This document shows, in pieces, positions 1 to 12,221 of a stretch of 64,000 nucleotides of DNA. This DNA comes from Toxoplasma gondii ME49 (lineage: Eukaryota > Apicomplexa > Conoidasida > Eucoccidiorida > Sarcocystidae). How positions within the stretch are numbered: the stretch's first letter is position 1; every line of letters starts with the position of its first letter. A model generated the notes under the pieces. It had not been told where the DNA came from. It worked only from the letters and a program-made list of their open reading frames with translations, and did not search any database. The stretch covers positions 40,411 to 104,410 of the forward strand of contig NC_031478.1 in the NCBI RefSeq assembly GCF_000006565.2. Reading direction: 5' to 3'. The position numbers and the translations under genes are program-made.

Positions 1-1212
1 CTGGATATTCTGCACAAATATTCGACTTGGCTTCGTGTGCGCTGTGGTGTCCCAGGTGTCGTCCAATGCGCGGCTGGTGCCCGCCTAGCTCCGGGTGCAC
101 GCCATGCCATCTGCAGTTGATCGACGCCTGCCACAGCATATCTCCGCAGTACAGTAGGAGTGTGCCAACGCGAAAAGGCTGACCCATCTACGTACGAGGA
201 CAGCCTGTGGGATTGGGAATCAGCACGTAGAGAAGGCGGTGCGGAGCGCTGGGCCTGATCGCTGTCTACGACGCACAACGTCCTTCTGTTGCACGCCTTC
301 ACCATCAATTCAAATATCACTATACTGCCACGCACTGCAACAGCGCTCTGAGCCGTCTGCCACCTTCGACCTATAGTCACGCCGACCCTCTCTCTCTCGT
401 GCGACCGATCAACTCGCAGAGCCATGACGAGCCCAAAAGCCAATCGGCTTCGCTCCACGGTCACCTACACGCCTTTGCTGGGAACGGACAGGACACCCGT
501 TGAGAACAGCACTTGACATCTCCGACTGGACGTCAGGGTGCAAGCGCACCAGATCCCACGGACTGTCCCGAACGCCCAGACCATTCACGTGGGACATAAC
601 CGTGAACAATCCATGTTCATTTGCATCCACACAGTGACGCGACCTCTGCGCAACCTCACGGCGTCTACTCGTCCAGCAGCCAACCTCTCCGCTTCTGTTC
701 TGCGCACCTCATTCTCAGCCACTGGTTATGACGAAATACAGGAATGGCACACGAGCACCATTGGGGGGCTCATCACATCAGTGCGTCAGAACGTCGGTCG
801 TTAGCAGCGGGTGTCTGGGCCCTCCATCAATGCCGTGCTGTGCACTGAAACGCATGATCGACGCATATCACTCCAGTGCCTTGTCGACAACAGATTGGAG
901 TGTTCCAGTTTCTGTGCCGAACGCTACCGTTGGTGAGTCTCGTTGGTCAGAGTCCTCGGTCACCGAGGGAATGCCGTCAATCGCAACCACGCCGGCGACC
1001 GACTACTGCTCACAGGTTCTCCACAAACACGATTCCAGCACCATCGCCGCGCCTGGGTCTACTCCTTATTCCCTGGTGTATTTGGTTTCCCCGCCGTCGC
1101 ATACGTGGATGACGCCCCGGCACCCATCGCCTCACGATTAATCCTTCACCATATCTGTCACATCCGGGTCACGTCCGTCCCCCTTTCCTACAGCCTATGT
1201 GGGATGCGGAGA
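1..1212. repeat. Left copy of a ~1.9-kb direct repeat (truncated by the window edge)
   Basis: The sequence from base 1 recurs from base 1909 with an offset of 1908 that grows to 1924 through small indels. Similarity ends abruptly near 1212, after which the two copies share nothing obvious. Within the copy, about 530-1200 is almost identical to its partner. The stretch around 120-500 is a mosaic, with well-matched blocks separated by blocks that differ. The plus strand is visibly C-rich. Open frames of 137 and 88 codons occur at the same place in both copies, but they overlap on several frames and show no protein-like constraint, so I treat them as fortuitous. Confidence 0.9.
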
Positions 1213-1908
1213 GGCAGTCACGTAGTCGAGTCAAGACAGCCGGACACTGCTGACGCGTGCATCGAGTTGTGCCTGACGACTGCTGCTGATCCGTAATGGG
1301 GCGCACCCCAGAATCCGACAGCTCCATCGGAATCCCAACAGGCGGGCCCACAGGCTACGCGCCTGGCACACATCATGCTGGCGTCAGTCGCCACCAGGGC
1401 ACGGTCGCCCGTGATGTCTCTCTGTTTTTCAGCATGGTGGCTGAATCGCCGACATTGGTTTCCCACGCACATGCACAGCGTCCCCAATGCAGGCAGAAAA
1501 AAGAGCCCTCGAAAAAGCGGTCACGCTAGCCCCATCAGTGCACCAGTGTTTATCTGGCCTGATGCGCTCCACCACTGGACTGTGTCTGCACACATCCCCG
1601 CAACGACAATCGATACACTACTCCAGCGACCGCAACCGCACACAACCTTGAGACTCCACAGCACACAGGCCACCATGACACGTGTCATGTACACAGGATT
1701 GGTCCGCGTGATACTACGGTCCGCCACCACAAGCTCAGCTGCGACACACCGTCCGGGGGACTCGTCCTACAACCACGGGACGCCGATGCCACACAAATTT
1801 CGAGACATGCGAAGATTCACCGACGGCAAAAGCTCTCAAAGAAGCCAGTGAAATCGCACACTGCACTCGACCGTCGACGATGGCCGTCTCTCGACTCCCC
1901 CCACCGAA
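1213..1908. other. Spacer between the two 1.9-kb repeat copies
   Basis: C-rich non-repeated sequence that has no counterpart after the right-hand copy. Short open frames exist on both strands, the longest about 158 codons at 1375-1851 (+), but they overlap one another and none carries splice signals or a recognisable protein pattern. I see no gene here. Confidence 0.5.
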
Positions 1909-3136
1909 CTGGATATTCTGCACAAATATTCGACTTGGCTTCGTGTGCGCTGTGGTGTCCCAGGTGTCGTCCAATGCGCGGCTGGTGCCCGCCTAGCTCC
2001 GGGTGCACGCCATGCCATCTGCGGATGATCGACGCCTGCCACAGCACACCACAGCAGTACGGTGGAAATGCGCCAACGCGAAAATGCTGACCCGGCTGCG
2101 TACCATCATATACTGTGGAATGGTGTGCCGGTAGGTGGGGAAAACGCTGCAGGCCGCTCCTCTCGACGGCCGCCTGCCTCGCACAGGGTCCGTTAGGTTC
2201 ATGACATCGACACGAGTTGAAACGGTACTGTATCGTCACGCACTCCAACAGTGCTCTGAGCCGTCTGCCACCTTCGACCTATAGTCACGCCGACCCTCTC
2301 TCTCTCGTGCGACCGATCAACTCGCAGAGTCAGTGGCGACATCAACTGTCAATGGCCTTCTGTCAATGGCCTTCATGCCGCGGTGCCTACTGCATCTCTC
2401 TGGAAACGGACACGACTCACCCGTTGAGAACAGCACTTGACATCTCCGACTGGACGTCAGGGTGCAAGCGCACCAGATCCCACGGACTGTCCCGAACGCC
2501 CAGACCATTCACGTGGGACATAACCGTGAACAATCCATGTTCATTTGCATCCACACAGTGACGCGACCTCTGCGCAACCTCACGGCGTCTACTCGTCCAG
2601 CAGCCAACCTCTCCGCTTCTGTTCTGCGCACCTCATTCTCAGCCACTGGTTATGACGAAATACAGGAATGGCACACGAGCACCATTGGGGGGCTCATCAC
2701 ATCAGTGCGTCAGAACGTCGGTCGTTAGCAGCGGGTGTCTGGGCCCTCCATCAATGCCGTGCTGTGCGCTGAAACGCATGATCGACGCATATCACTCCAG
2801 TGCCTTGTCGACAACAGATTGGCGTGTTCCAGTTTCTGTGCCGAACGCTACCGTTGGTGAGTCTCGTTGGTCAGAGTCCTCGGTCACCGAGGGAATGCCG
2901 TCAATCGCAACCACGCCGGCGACCGACTACTGCTCACAGGTTCTCCACACACACGATTCCAGCACCATCGCCGCGCCTGGGTCTACTCCTTATTCCCTGG
3001 TGCATTTGGTTTCCCCGCTGTCGCATACGTGGATGACGCCCCGGCACCCATCGCCTCACGATTAATCCTTCACCATATCTGTCACATCCGGGTCACGTCC
3101 GTCCCCCTTTCCTACAGCCTATGTGGGACGCGGAAA
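1909..3136. repeat. Right copy of the ~1.9-kb direct repeat
   Basis: This is the partner of 1-1212, in the same orientation. It is nearly identical over the last 600-700 bases, for example 2652-3065 against 728-1141, with only a handful of substitutions. The 5' half has extra divergence, including a doubled short block near 2350-2375. Similarity stops at about 3136. The length resembles the roughly 1.9-kb internal repetitive elements reported next to satellites in Toxoplasma, but that link rests on size alone. Confidence 0.9.
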
Positions 3137-3175
3137 GGCACTGGCATGGCACGGGAATGTCAAGAAAACCCGAGA

Positions 3176-3643
3176 TCACCGAATCCTGTCTCGTGGCTCG
3201 AAAAATGGCGAATTCCGGGCGCTCCCAGCACCGCAAGGTCTCCAAGTGACTCGGCGACTTCCCAGGTGCGTCGTACACGTTAAATGCAATCTAGGGTCCA
3301 CAGGCACATCGCCACGTGTGGATTCCACCTTACAAACGTGGTTGACGTATCTCCGGGGACTAAAGTCTAGCCGCATCTGCCGCCCCAGACACTTCCACAC
3401 CAAAACAACCCTCGTACGCCATCGCGCGTCAGGAGCCGCGCTTGCCCGGTAGGAATCCCTGCCTGTGCTAAAATACGCTCGTCGGCGTCGGTAGGTACAA
3501 GCACCTGCACGAACGATGCATGGTTGTCTGGATAACAAGGAGACTCTACGGAAAAACTGAGAAAATCTACGAGATACCGAAACTCCTGACGTACTATACA
3601 GCAGGGAACACGTTTGGAGCAGGCGACCAACGGGAACCGTCAT
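3176..3643 (-). CDS. Doubtful open reading frame, 155 codons
   Basis: An uninterrupted minus-strand frame starts at an ATG at 3643 and stops at 3176. It is rich in Arg and Ser, and the first 20 residues are mildly hydrophobic. It begins just beyond the end of the right-hand 1.9-kb repeat. I recognise no family, and a shorter frame of similar quality lies opposite it on the plus strand (3123-3452). It could be a small unspliced gene, an exon or chance. Confidence 0.18.
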   Translation of the reverse strand: MTVPVGRLLQTCSLLYSTSGVSVSRRFSQFFRRVSLLSRQPCIVRAGACTYRRRRAYFSTGRDSYRASAAPDARWRTRVVLVWKCLGRQMRLDFSPRRYVNHVCKVESTRGDVPVDPRLHLTCTTHLGSRRVTWRPCGAGSARNSPFFEPRDRIR

Positions 3644-3652
3644 CTTGATCAC

Positions 3653-4789
3653 GGTTGCGACAAAATGTCATTCATGCCATCTCTGGTGTTGTGCCGCCCG
3701 TTGTTGAAAACGCGCATGCACACAGTAGCAAACCCCAAAGAGACTGGAAAAGCCAAGAGCGACAATATAACTGGATATCGACGACGAGATCACTTCTCAT
3801 GCTCCGACCCGGGCTGGGTATGAGCGTAAATCTCTATGATGTCTGCATGTGGCTTGTTCATCGCAATGTGACGAACAGTGAGCGGCTGGCTTCAATTAAG
3901 CCAGGGTTCCACAGCACACCATTTGTGCGTCCACGAATGATATTCACCTTATCGCGTAGGACATCCAGTTTCACCTTGCCCAGCTCGCATGCAGCATTCG
4001 CTTGCCAATTGGTGTCAAGGCGAGACGATCTTCGACACGCAAGCAGTCGAGGGGTGAGAGCCACATAAACGCGGTTCCTGCAATCGATACGATCCAAACG
4101 CCCACATATTGCACGTTCGTTACACCACCACGAAGCATGTCAGCATAGGCAGCCGCGATTCTGTATTTCTTCCTGCCAACTCTTGCAATCACGAACACGG
4201 GAAAAAATGCCCTCCAGTTCGGACATAGTGAAATTAGACTCCAGGCACCTCACTTAGACTGGCTGTGAACGACTGATTTCCAGTATGAAAATGGTACTAA
4301 CCGAGCGTAGCTGCAGCCTAACGGTGCTTCACCACCTAAGATTTTGTCTGCCTCCCATCGTTTTCCTGCCTCTCTTTTAATAAGCGACAGACATTCCACA
4401 TACCCCCATGGTGACCCGTAATTCTAGCGCCCTCTCCACAGCCATGTAGCGACGTACAGTACGAGAAGATCTTGCCGTGGGTTCGAACCCGCTGTCTCCC
4501 TCTGCCTGCATATGCCCACCCGTACCCCAAGAGCACTTGCCAAGTAACACAATATTAAGCATATCTCACCCTTTCCAGTAGCTATACACAGACAGCGATA
4601 ACCATCTGAAACGTGTGGCCCCGCCACGCACAAAGAATCGTAAAGTTTGAGATAAAGTAAACTCGAATGTCAGGCTCCAGCAGCTGCTATTATAAATGTC
4701 CATACCGGACACACAGTGCCTGAGGCCGCGAACCGGAACCACGTCATCACGGTGCTTTCATCATCGGTAGTCTCGACATGTTACTAAGT
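3653..4789. other. Unique sequence without a supported gene
   Basis: Moderately AT-richer sequence between the 1.9-kb repeat and the first recognisable relics of the 370-bp satellite. Open frames are short (up to 137 codons at 3655-4068) and conflict on opposite strands. A T-arm-like sequence near 4474 was examined and rejected as a tRNA. I see nothing else that can be supported. Confidence 0.5.
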
Positions 4790-5052
4790 TGCCGTCATAC
4801 CAAAACAAATCTGTTTTTGCCCTCAATTACCTTCGACGCCTGCACATGCCCAACCATTCCGCAAAATTCAGGAAACCCCACACGGTGTACTCTCACCCGT
4901 TCCTTCATGTGTCCCCATATTACCGCGCCTTCCAAACACATGTTTCACCAACACACGCAGCACGTCGCAGACTCGCCAACGCACACAGTCGGAACCCTGC
5001 CTCAAGCAACACTCATCGCCTTTTCCGGACCGGATGCTCTCCCTCTACCAGA
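4790..5052. repeat. Decayed left flank of the 370-bp satellite
   Basis: Aligning this stretch by eye with the bases before any core monomer gives a recognisable but strongly diverged copy. For example, the block at about 4950-5000 follows the same order as the core segment at 5318-5365, and the block at 5025-5052 matches the GC-rich segment before the conserved 'acacgtcgtcc' motif. It is therefore an old monomer that has escaped homogenisation. Confidence 0.6.
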
Positions 5053-8000
5053 ATTCGGAAACACGTCGTCCCAGAGCATTCACCATTTGTCGCCTCTCCA
5101 CAGTGTGATCTTCGTGCCGAACCACAGAACGCGGCCGCTTGCTCTCCCCTACTTTCGTCTCCTGTACACCAGCAAAGACGCCGTAAACGCACTAGACACT
5201 CACCGACAGTAGTGAAGCGTGTCTCATCCCAATATTCAACGATAATTCTGCATACAATGTTCCTTTCCGCCATTCACTCCCAGCCCGCCATTCCATACCC
5301 AAACGAGTAAATACGGAACCACACGGAGCACCCCGCATATTCGGGAACGAATGCGATCGGATCTGTCGTTCGCGGAAGGCCATCGAATTTGCCGGGGCGG
5401 CGGACGCTGTCCCTTCGACAGGAGCCGCAAACACGTCGTCCCGGAGCATTCACCATTTGTCGCCTCTCCACAGTGTGATCTTCGTGCCGAACCACAGAAC
5501 GCGGCCGCTTGCGCTCCCCTACTTTCGTCCCCTGTACACCAGCAAAGACGCCGTAAACGCACTAGACACTCACCGACAGTAGTGAAGCGTGTCTCATCCT
5601 CATATTCAACGATAATTCTGCATACAGTGTTCCTTTCCGCCATTCATTCCCAGCCTGCCATTCCATACCCAAACGAGTAAATACGGGACCACACGGAGCA
5701 CCCCGCATATTCGGGAACGAATGCGATCGGATCTGTCGTTCGCGGAAGGCCATCGAATTTGCCGGGGCGGCGGACGCTGTCCCTTCGACAGGAGCCGCAT
5801 ACACGTCGTCCCGGAGCATTCACCATTTGTCGCCTCTCCACAGTGTGATCTTCGTGTCGAACCACAGAACGCGCTCGCTTGCTCTCCCCTACTGTCTCCT
5901 CCTACACACGAGCAACGACGCCGTAAACGCACTAGACACTCACCGACAGTAGTGAAGCGTGTCTCATCCTCATATTCAACGATAATTCTGCATACAGTGT
6001 TCCTTTCCGCCATTCATCCCCAGCCTGCCATTCCATACCCAAACGAGTAAATACGGAACCACACGGAGCACCCCGCATATTCGGGAACGAATGCGATCGG
6101 ATCTGTCGTTCGCGGAAGGCCATCGAATTTGCCGGGGCGGCGGACGCTGTCCCTTCGACAGGAGCCGCAAACACGTCGTCCGGGAGCATTCACCACATGT
6201 CGCCTCTCCACAGTGTGATCTTCGTGTCGAACCACAGAACGCGCCCGCTTGCTCTCCCTTACTTGCTCCTCCTACACACGAGCAACGACGCCGTAAACGC
6301 ACTAGACACTCACCGACAGTAGTGAAGCGTGTCTCATCCTCATATTCAACGATAATTCTGCATACAGTGTTCCTTTCCGCCATTCACTCCCAGCCTGCCA
6401 TTCCATACCCAAACGAGTAAATACGGAACCACACGGAGCGCCCCGCATATTCGGGAACGAATGCGATCGGATCTGTCGTTCGCGGAAGGCCATCGAATTT
6501 GCCGGGGCGGCGGACGCTGTCCCTTCGACAGGAGCCGCATACACGTCGTCCCGGAGCATTCACCATATGTCGCCTCTCCACAGTGTGATCTTCGTGCCGA
6601 ACCACAGAACGCGCCCGCTTGCTCTCCCCTACTTTCTCCTCCTACACACGAGCAACGACGCCGTAAACGCACTAGACACTCACCGACAGTAGTGAAGCGT
6701 GTCTCATCCTCATATTCAACGATAATTCTGCATACAGTGTTCCTTTCCGCCATTCACTCCCAGCCTGCCATTCCATACCCAAACGAGTAAATACGGAACC
6801 ACACGGAGCACCCCCCATATTCGGGAACGAATGCGATCGGATCTGTCGTTCGCGGAAGGCCATCGAATTTGCCGGGGCGGCGGACGCTGTCCCTTCGACA
6901 GGAGCCGCATACACGTCGTCCCGGAGCATTCACCATTTGTCGCCTCTCCACAGTGTGATCTTCGTGCCGAACCACAGAACGCGCCCGCTTGCTCTCCCCT
7001 ACTTTCGTCTCCTGTACACCAGCAACGCCGCCGTAAACGCACTAGACACTCACCGACAGTAGTGAAGCGTGTCTCATCCTCATATTCAACGATAATTCTG
7101 CATACAGTGTTCCTTTCCGCCATTCATCCCCAGTCTGCCATTCCATACCCAAACGAGTAAATACGGAACCACACGGAGCACCCCGCATATTCGGGAACGA
7201 ATGCGATCGGATCTGTCGTTCGCGGAAGGCCATCGAATTTGCCGGGGCGGCGGACGCTGTCCCTTCGACAGGAGCCGCAAACACGTCGTCCCGGAGCATT
7301 CACCATTTGTCGCCTCTCCACAGTGTGATCTTCGTGCCGAACCACAGAACGCGGCCGCTTGATCTCCCCTACTTTCTCCTCCTACACACGAGCAACGCCG
7401 CCGTAAACGCACTAGACACTCACCGACAGTAGTGAACCGTGTCTCATCCTCATATTCAACGATAATTCTGCATACAGTGTTCCTTTCCGCCATTCACTCC
7501 CAGCCTGCCATTCCATACCCAAACGAGTAAATACGGAACCACACGGAGCACCCCGCCTATTCGGGAACGAATGCGATCGGATCTGTCGTTCGCGGAAGGC
7601 CATCGAATTTGCCGGGGCGGCGGACGCTGTCCCTTCGACAGGAGCCGCATACACGTCGTCCCGGAGCATTCACCATATGTCGCCTCTCCACAGTGTGATC
7701 TTCGTGTCGAACCACAGAACGCGCCCGCTTGCTCTCCCCTACTTTCTCCTCCTACACACGAGCAACGACGCCGTAAACGCACTAGACACTCACCGACAGT
7801 AGTGAAGCGTGTCTCATCCTCATATTCAACGATAATTCTGCATACAGTGTTCCTTTCCGCCATTCATCCCCAGTCTGCCATTCCATACCCAAACGAGTAA
7901 ATACGGAACCACACGGAGCACCCCGCATATTCGGGAACGAATGCGATCGGATCTGTCGTTCGCGGAAGGCCATCGAATTTGCCGGGGCGGCGGACGCTGT

Positions 8001-10372
8001 CCCTTCGACAGGAGCCGCAAACACGTCGTCCCGGAGCATTCACCATTGTCGCCTCTCCACAGTGTGATCTTCGTGCCGAACCACAGAACGCGCCCGCTTG
8101 CTCTCCCCTACTGTCTCCTCCTACACACGAGCAACGACGCCGTAAACGCACTAGACACTCACCGACAGTAGTGAAGCGTGTCTCATCCTCATATTCAACG
8201 ATAATTCTGCATACAGTGTTCCTTTCCGCCATTCATCCCCAGCCTGCCATTCCATACCCAAACGAGTAAATACGGAACCACACGGAGCACCCCGCATATT
8301 CGGGAACGAATGCGATCGGATCTGTCGTTCGCGGAAGGCCATCGAATTTGCCGGGGCGGCGGACGCTGTCCCTTCGACAGGAGCCGCATACACGTCGTCC
8401 CGGAGCATTCACCATTTGTCGCCTCTCCACAGTGTGATCTTCGTGCCGAACCACAGAACGCGCCCGCTTGCTCTCCCCTACTTTCGTCTCCTGTACACCA
8501 GCAACGCCGCCGTAAACGCACTAGACACTCACCGACAGTAGTGAAGCGTGTCTCATCCCAATATTCAACGATAATTCTGCATACAGTGTTCCTTTCCGCC
8601 ATTCACTCCCAGCCTGCCATTCCATACCCAAACGAGTAAATACGGAACCACACGGAGCGCCTTGCATATTCGGGAACGAATGCGATCGGATCTGTCGTTC
8701 GCGGAAGGCCATCGAATTTGCCGGGGCGGCGGACGCTGTCCCTTCGACAGGAGCCGCATACACGTCGTCCCGGAGCATTCACCATTTGTCGCCTCTCCAC
8801 AGTGTGATCTTCGTGTCGAACCACAGAACGCGGCCGCTTGCTCTCCCCTACTTTCGTCTCCTGTACACCAGCAACGCCGCCGTAAACGCACTAGACACTC
8901 ACCGACAGTAGTGAAGCGTGTCTCATCCTCATATTCAACGATAATTCTGCATACAGTGTTCCTTTCCGCCATTCATCCCAGTCTGCCATTCCATACCCAA
9001 ACGAGTAAATACGGAACCACACGGAGCACCCCCCATATTCGGGAACGAATGCGATCGGATCTGTCGTTCGCGGAAGGCCATCGAATTTGCCGGGGCGGCG
9101 GACGCTGTCCCTTCGACAGGAGCCGCATACACGTCGTCCCGGAGCATTCACCACTTGTCGCCTCTCCACAGTGTGATCTTCGTGTCGAACCACAGAACGC
9201 GCCCGCTTGCTCTCCCCTACTGTCTCCTCCTACACACGAGCAACGACGCCGTAAACGCACTAGACACTCACCGACAGTAGTGAAGCGTGTCTCATCCTCA
9301 TATTCAACGATAATTCTGCATACAGTGTTCCTTTCCGCCATTCATCCCCAGCCTGCCATTCCATACCCAAACGAGTAAATACGGAACCACACGGAGCACC
9401 CCGCATATTCGGGAACGAATGCGATCGGATCTGTCGTTCGCGGAAGGCCATCGAATTTGCCGGGGCGGCGGACGCTGTCCCTTCGACAGGAGCCGCATAC
9501 ACGTCGTCCCGGAGCATTCACCACTTGTCGCCTCTCCACAGTGTGATCTTCGTGTCGAACCACAGAACGCGCCCGCTTGCTCTCCCCTACTGTCTCCTCC
9601 TACACACGAGCAACGACGCCGTAAACGCACTAGACACTCACCGACAGTAGTGAAGCGTGTCTCATCCTCATATTCAACGATAATTCTGCATACAGTGTTC
9701 CTTTCCGCCATTCATCCCCAGCCTGCCATTCCATACCCAAACGAGTAAATACGGAACCACACGGAGCACCCCGCATATTCGGGAACGAATGCGATCGGAT
9801 CTGTCGTTCGCGGAAGGCCATCGAATTTGCCGGGGCGGCGGACGCTGTCCCTTCGACAGGAGCCGCATACACGTCGTCCCGGAGCATTCACCATTTGTCG
9901 CCTCTCCACAGTGTGATCTTCGTGTCGAACCACAGAACGCGCCCGCTTGCTCTCCCCTACTTTCATCTCCTGTACACCAGCAACGCCGCCGTAAACGCAC
10001 TAGACACTCACCGACAGTAGTGAAGCGTGTCTCATCCTCATATTCAACGATAATTCTGCATACAGTGTTCCTTTCCGCCATTCACTCCCAGCCTGCCATT
10101 CCATACCCAAACGAGTAAATACGGAACCACACGGAGCACCCCCCATATTCGGGAACGAATGCGACCGGATCTGTCGTTCGCGGAAGGCCATCGAATTTGC
10201 CGGGGCGGCGGACGCTGTCCCTTCGACAGGAGCCGCAAACACGTCGTCCCGGAGCATTCACCATTCGTCGCCTCTCCACAGTGTGATCTTCGTGCCGAAC
10301 CACAGAACGCGGCCGCTTGCTCTCCCGTACTTTCGTCTGCTGTACACGAGCAACGACACCGCAAAGGCACTA
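5053..10372. repeat. 370-bp satellite, ~14.4 tandem units
   Basis: A motif 'acacgtcgtcc' recurs 15 times at a spacing of 370 bases (for example 5799, 6169, 6539, 6909), with two 369-base steps caused by single-base deletions near 8046 and 8969. Neighbouring units differ at only a few positions. The main variable site, about 100 bases after the motif, has two alternative forms: 'cgtctcctgtacaccagc' and 'ctcctcctacacacgagc'. One unit (5341-5707 by hand count) has about 124 C and 83 G on the plus strand. Because 370 is not a multiple of three, each unit shows overlapping open frames on both strands; these are not genes. Similar-sized satellites are known from Toxoplasma-group coccidia, but sequence identity to them was not tested. 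Confidence 0.97.
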
Positions 10373-11600
10373 GGACACAAAAGCGCGGTTGACTGGCTCT
10401 TCCACGAAGCGCCAGACTGGCATACGTTGCCGAAATATGTGAGGCTATCACGGGCAGCAAAGTCGCATATTTGGGAACAAACGCAATCGAATCTCTCGTC
10501 AGAGAAATGCTATCGAGAATGTGCCGGAGCGGACGCTATCCGTCTAACGCAAGCGGGAAGCATGACATCGCGTAGCATCCACTTTTTGTAGCCTTTTCAG
10601 AGTGCGATGTTCGTGTCGAACCACAGAATGCGCCCGTCTGCGCTATCGTACGTTCTCTTTCTATACAGGAGAAACGACGCCGCAAAAGCACTAGGCATTG
10701 GCACACAATGAAGCACGTATCACGCGTTCTTGAATTGTGCGGCGCCCCCCACGGAACACGTCAAAAATTCTTGGGCTAGTACAATCGGATGGACATCTGG
10801 ACCGCCGGGTATCGCCCTTACCATGGCAAATCTTTAGTATATCTAACCCAAGACAGGGGCCCCTTATCGCGACGCGTTCGACGTTGGTGGACTTTGCATG
10901 GAACAGTTCTCGCGTTGAACGACAAAACACGCCCGTTCGTTCCCCCATACGTCCGATAGCTGGACACGGGCATCATTACCGCAAAAGCACGGCTCAACAA
11001 CACACGATCAAGCACTTCTCGCACGCTTCCGCATGATGGTGCAGTCTGCCATACCCTCACGAAATATGTGGCGCCTCCATACACATTCGTAACTGAGTGA
11101 AGTCAAATCTCCGGCTCGAGTAAACACTGGCGTTTTGGCCTATAGCGAAGACTCAGTGCCTGTGACGTGTGCCGGTAACGTCGCATCGCCGAGCTTCCAT
11201 CTCCTATAGTCCGAACGTGATCTGATGTTGGCATCAAGCCACGAAAGATGCCCATCCTTCTTCGCGTACTTTCAGTATCTGGATATTCCCCACCATACCG
11301 CAAAATCACTTCCGCTTGACACAAAGTGAAGCACATCTCATTCGTTCCTCTGTCTACACAGACATTCACAGCATACCAAAACGTGTGAAGCAATCACACG
11401 CAGCACCTCGGCTTTCGTAAACGAGTGGTATCGAATCTTTCGCTCCAACACAGGTTATTGCTCGTGCCGGAACGGATCCACAGTACCTCTGACGCGAGTC
11501 GGAGACGCCTCATCACATAGCCTTCACCTCCTGCAGTATCAGTATCTGCATGGTGTGCGATTACGTCGAACCATACATCCGGCCGCCGCGGCTTCCTCGT
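10373..11600. repeat. Decayed right flank of the 370-bp satellite (about 3 old units)
   Basis: Immediately after the core, 10392-10735 is a clear but diverged monomer: it keeps the order of core blocks, including the 'gtgtcgaaccacagaa' segment and the 'gacgccgcaaa' segment. About 10736-11090 and 11270-11600 are weaker copies in which only islands of similarity remain. Divergence therefore increases with distance from the core, as expected when recombination homogenises the centre of an array and leaves edge copies to drift. Confidence 0.75.
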
Positions 11601-11983
11601 TTGTAATATAGATCGGTGGCTGTTGAATGATCCTGCAGGGCGTTTGTCCCTTGGAAAACCTGGTGGCGTTTTGGGGGAGGGCGCATCGGCACCCGCGCCG
11701 ACCGCCCGTCCGTGGATAAGCATCGTGAGGGTGACAACCCAGGAATTTGTGTTCATCTCCCGCAGACATGCACATGAGGAGCAGCTCACCTCCCTGTCAC
11801 AGCAAAAGCTACGTAGTCTCTATACTGGGTTTTTTCCAAGAACGCACGGGGTCATGCCAGGCCAGCCGCTTGAACAAACGGCTGCGCCCTGATGGGACAT
11901 GCTAGCCCCAGCTAGTAAAAGGAATCCCTTTGCGTGCCCCGGCTGTTAGCGCTGAAGGTTGGAAGACGTTGATGAGCGCCAGT

Positions 11984-12007
11984 TTAGGGTTTAGGGTCTA
12001 AGGGCTG
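11984..12007 (+). repeat. Short interstitial telomere-like tract (TTTAGGG type)
   Basis: Two perfect TTTAGGG heptamers and one altered copy lie in a row, with the G-rich strand on plus. This is the telomere repeat type of coccidia (and of plants and some other lineages). The tract sits between the last satellite relics and the first unique coding-like sequence. Confidence 0.7.
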
Positions 12008-12221
12008 TGTGACGGGTGACTCGGTCACCATATCCGCTGTTTTTATCCAGCAGTCAAGGAGGCGATGTTCGAGCTATTCCGGTGACGGTCCAAAAATGCA
12101 TCGCTTCTGCCTTAGCTGCTGACAGCTCCGAGCTCGTCTGCCGTGAAGAAATCTGACATTTTCGGGGCAGTGGAGGGCTGTTCCACGATTAGCAGAACCA
12201 AGTGAGGTTCGGGAGGCAGAG

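Noticed and set aside
4440..4500. tRNA-like T-arm ('gtgggttcgaacccgc') near 4474
   Set aside because: The stem pairs only with a six-base loop instead of seven, and no acceptor, D or anticodon arms can be placed on either strand.
8662..9378. 238-codon plus-strand frame within the satellite
   Set aside because: Created by a one-base deletion near 8969 that fuses the frames of two units; not a gene.
5053..10372. Repeated open frames of 135, 109, 85 and 73 codons in every 370-bp unit
   Set aside because: They occur in several frames on both strands at once, exceed or straddle the unit length, and exist only because few stops happen to fall in the monomer.
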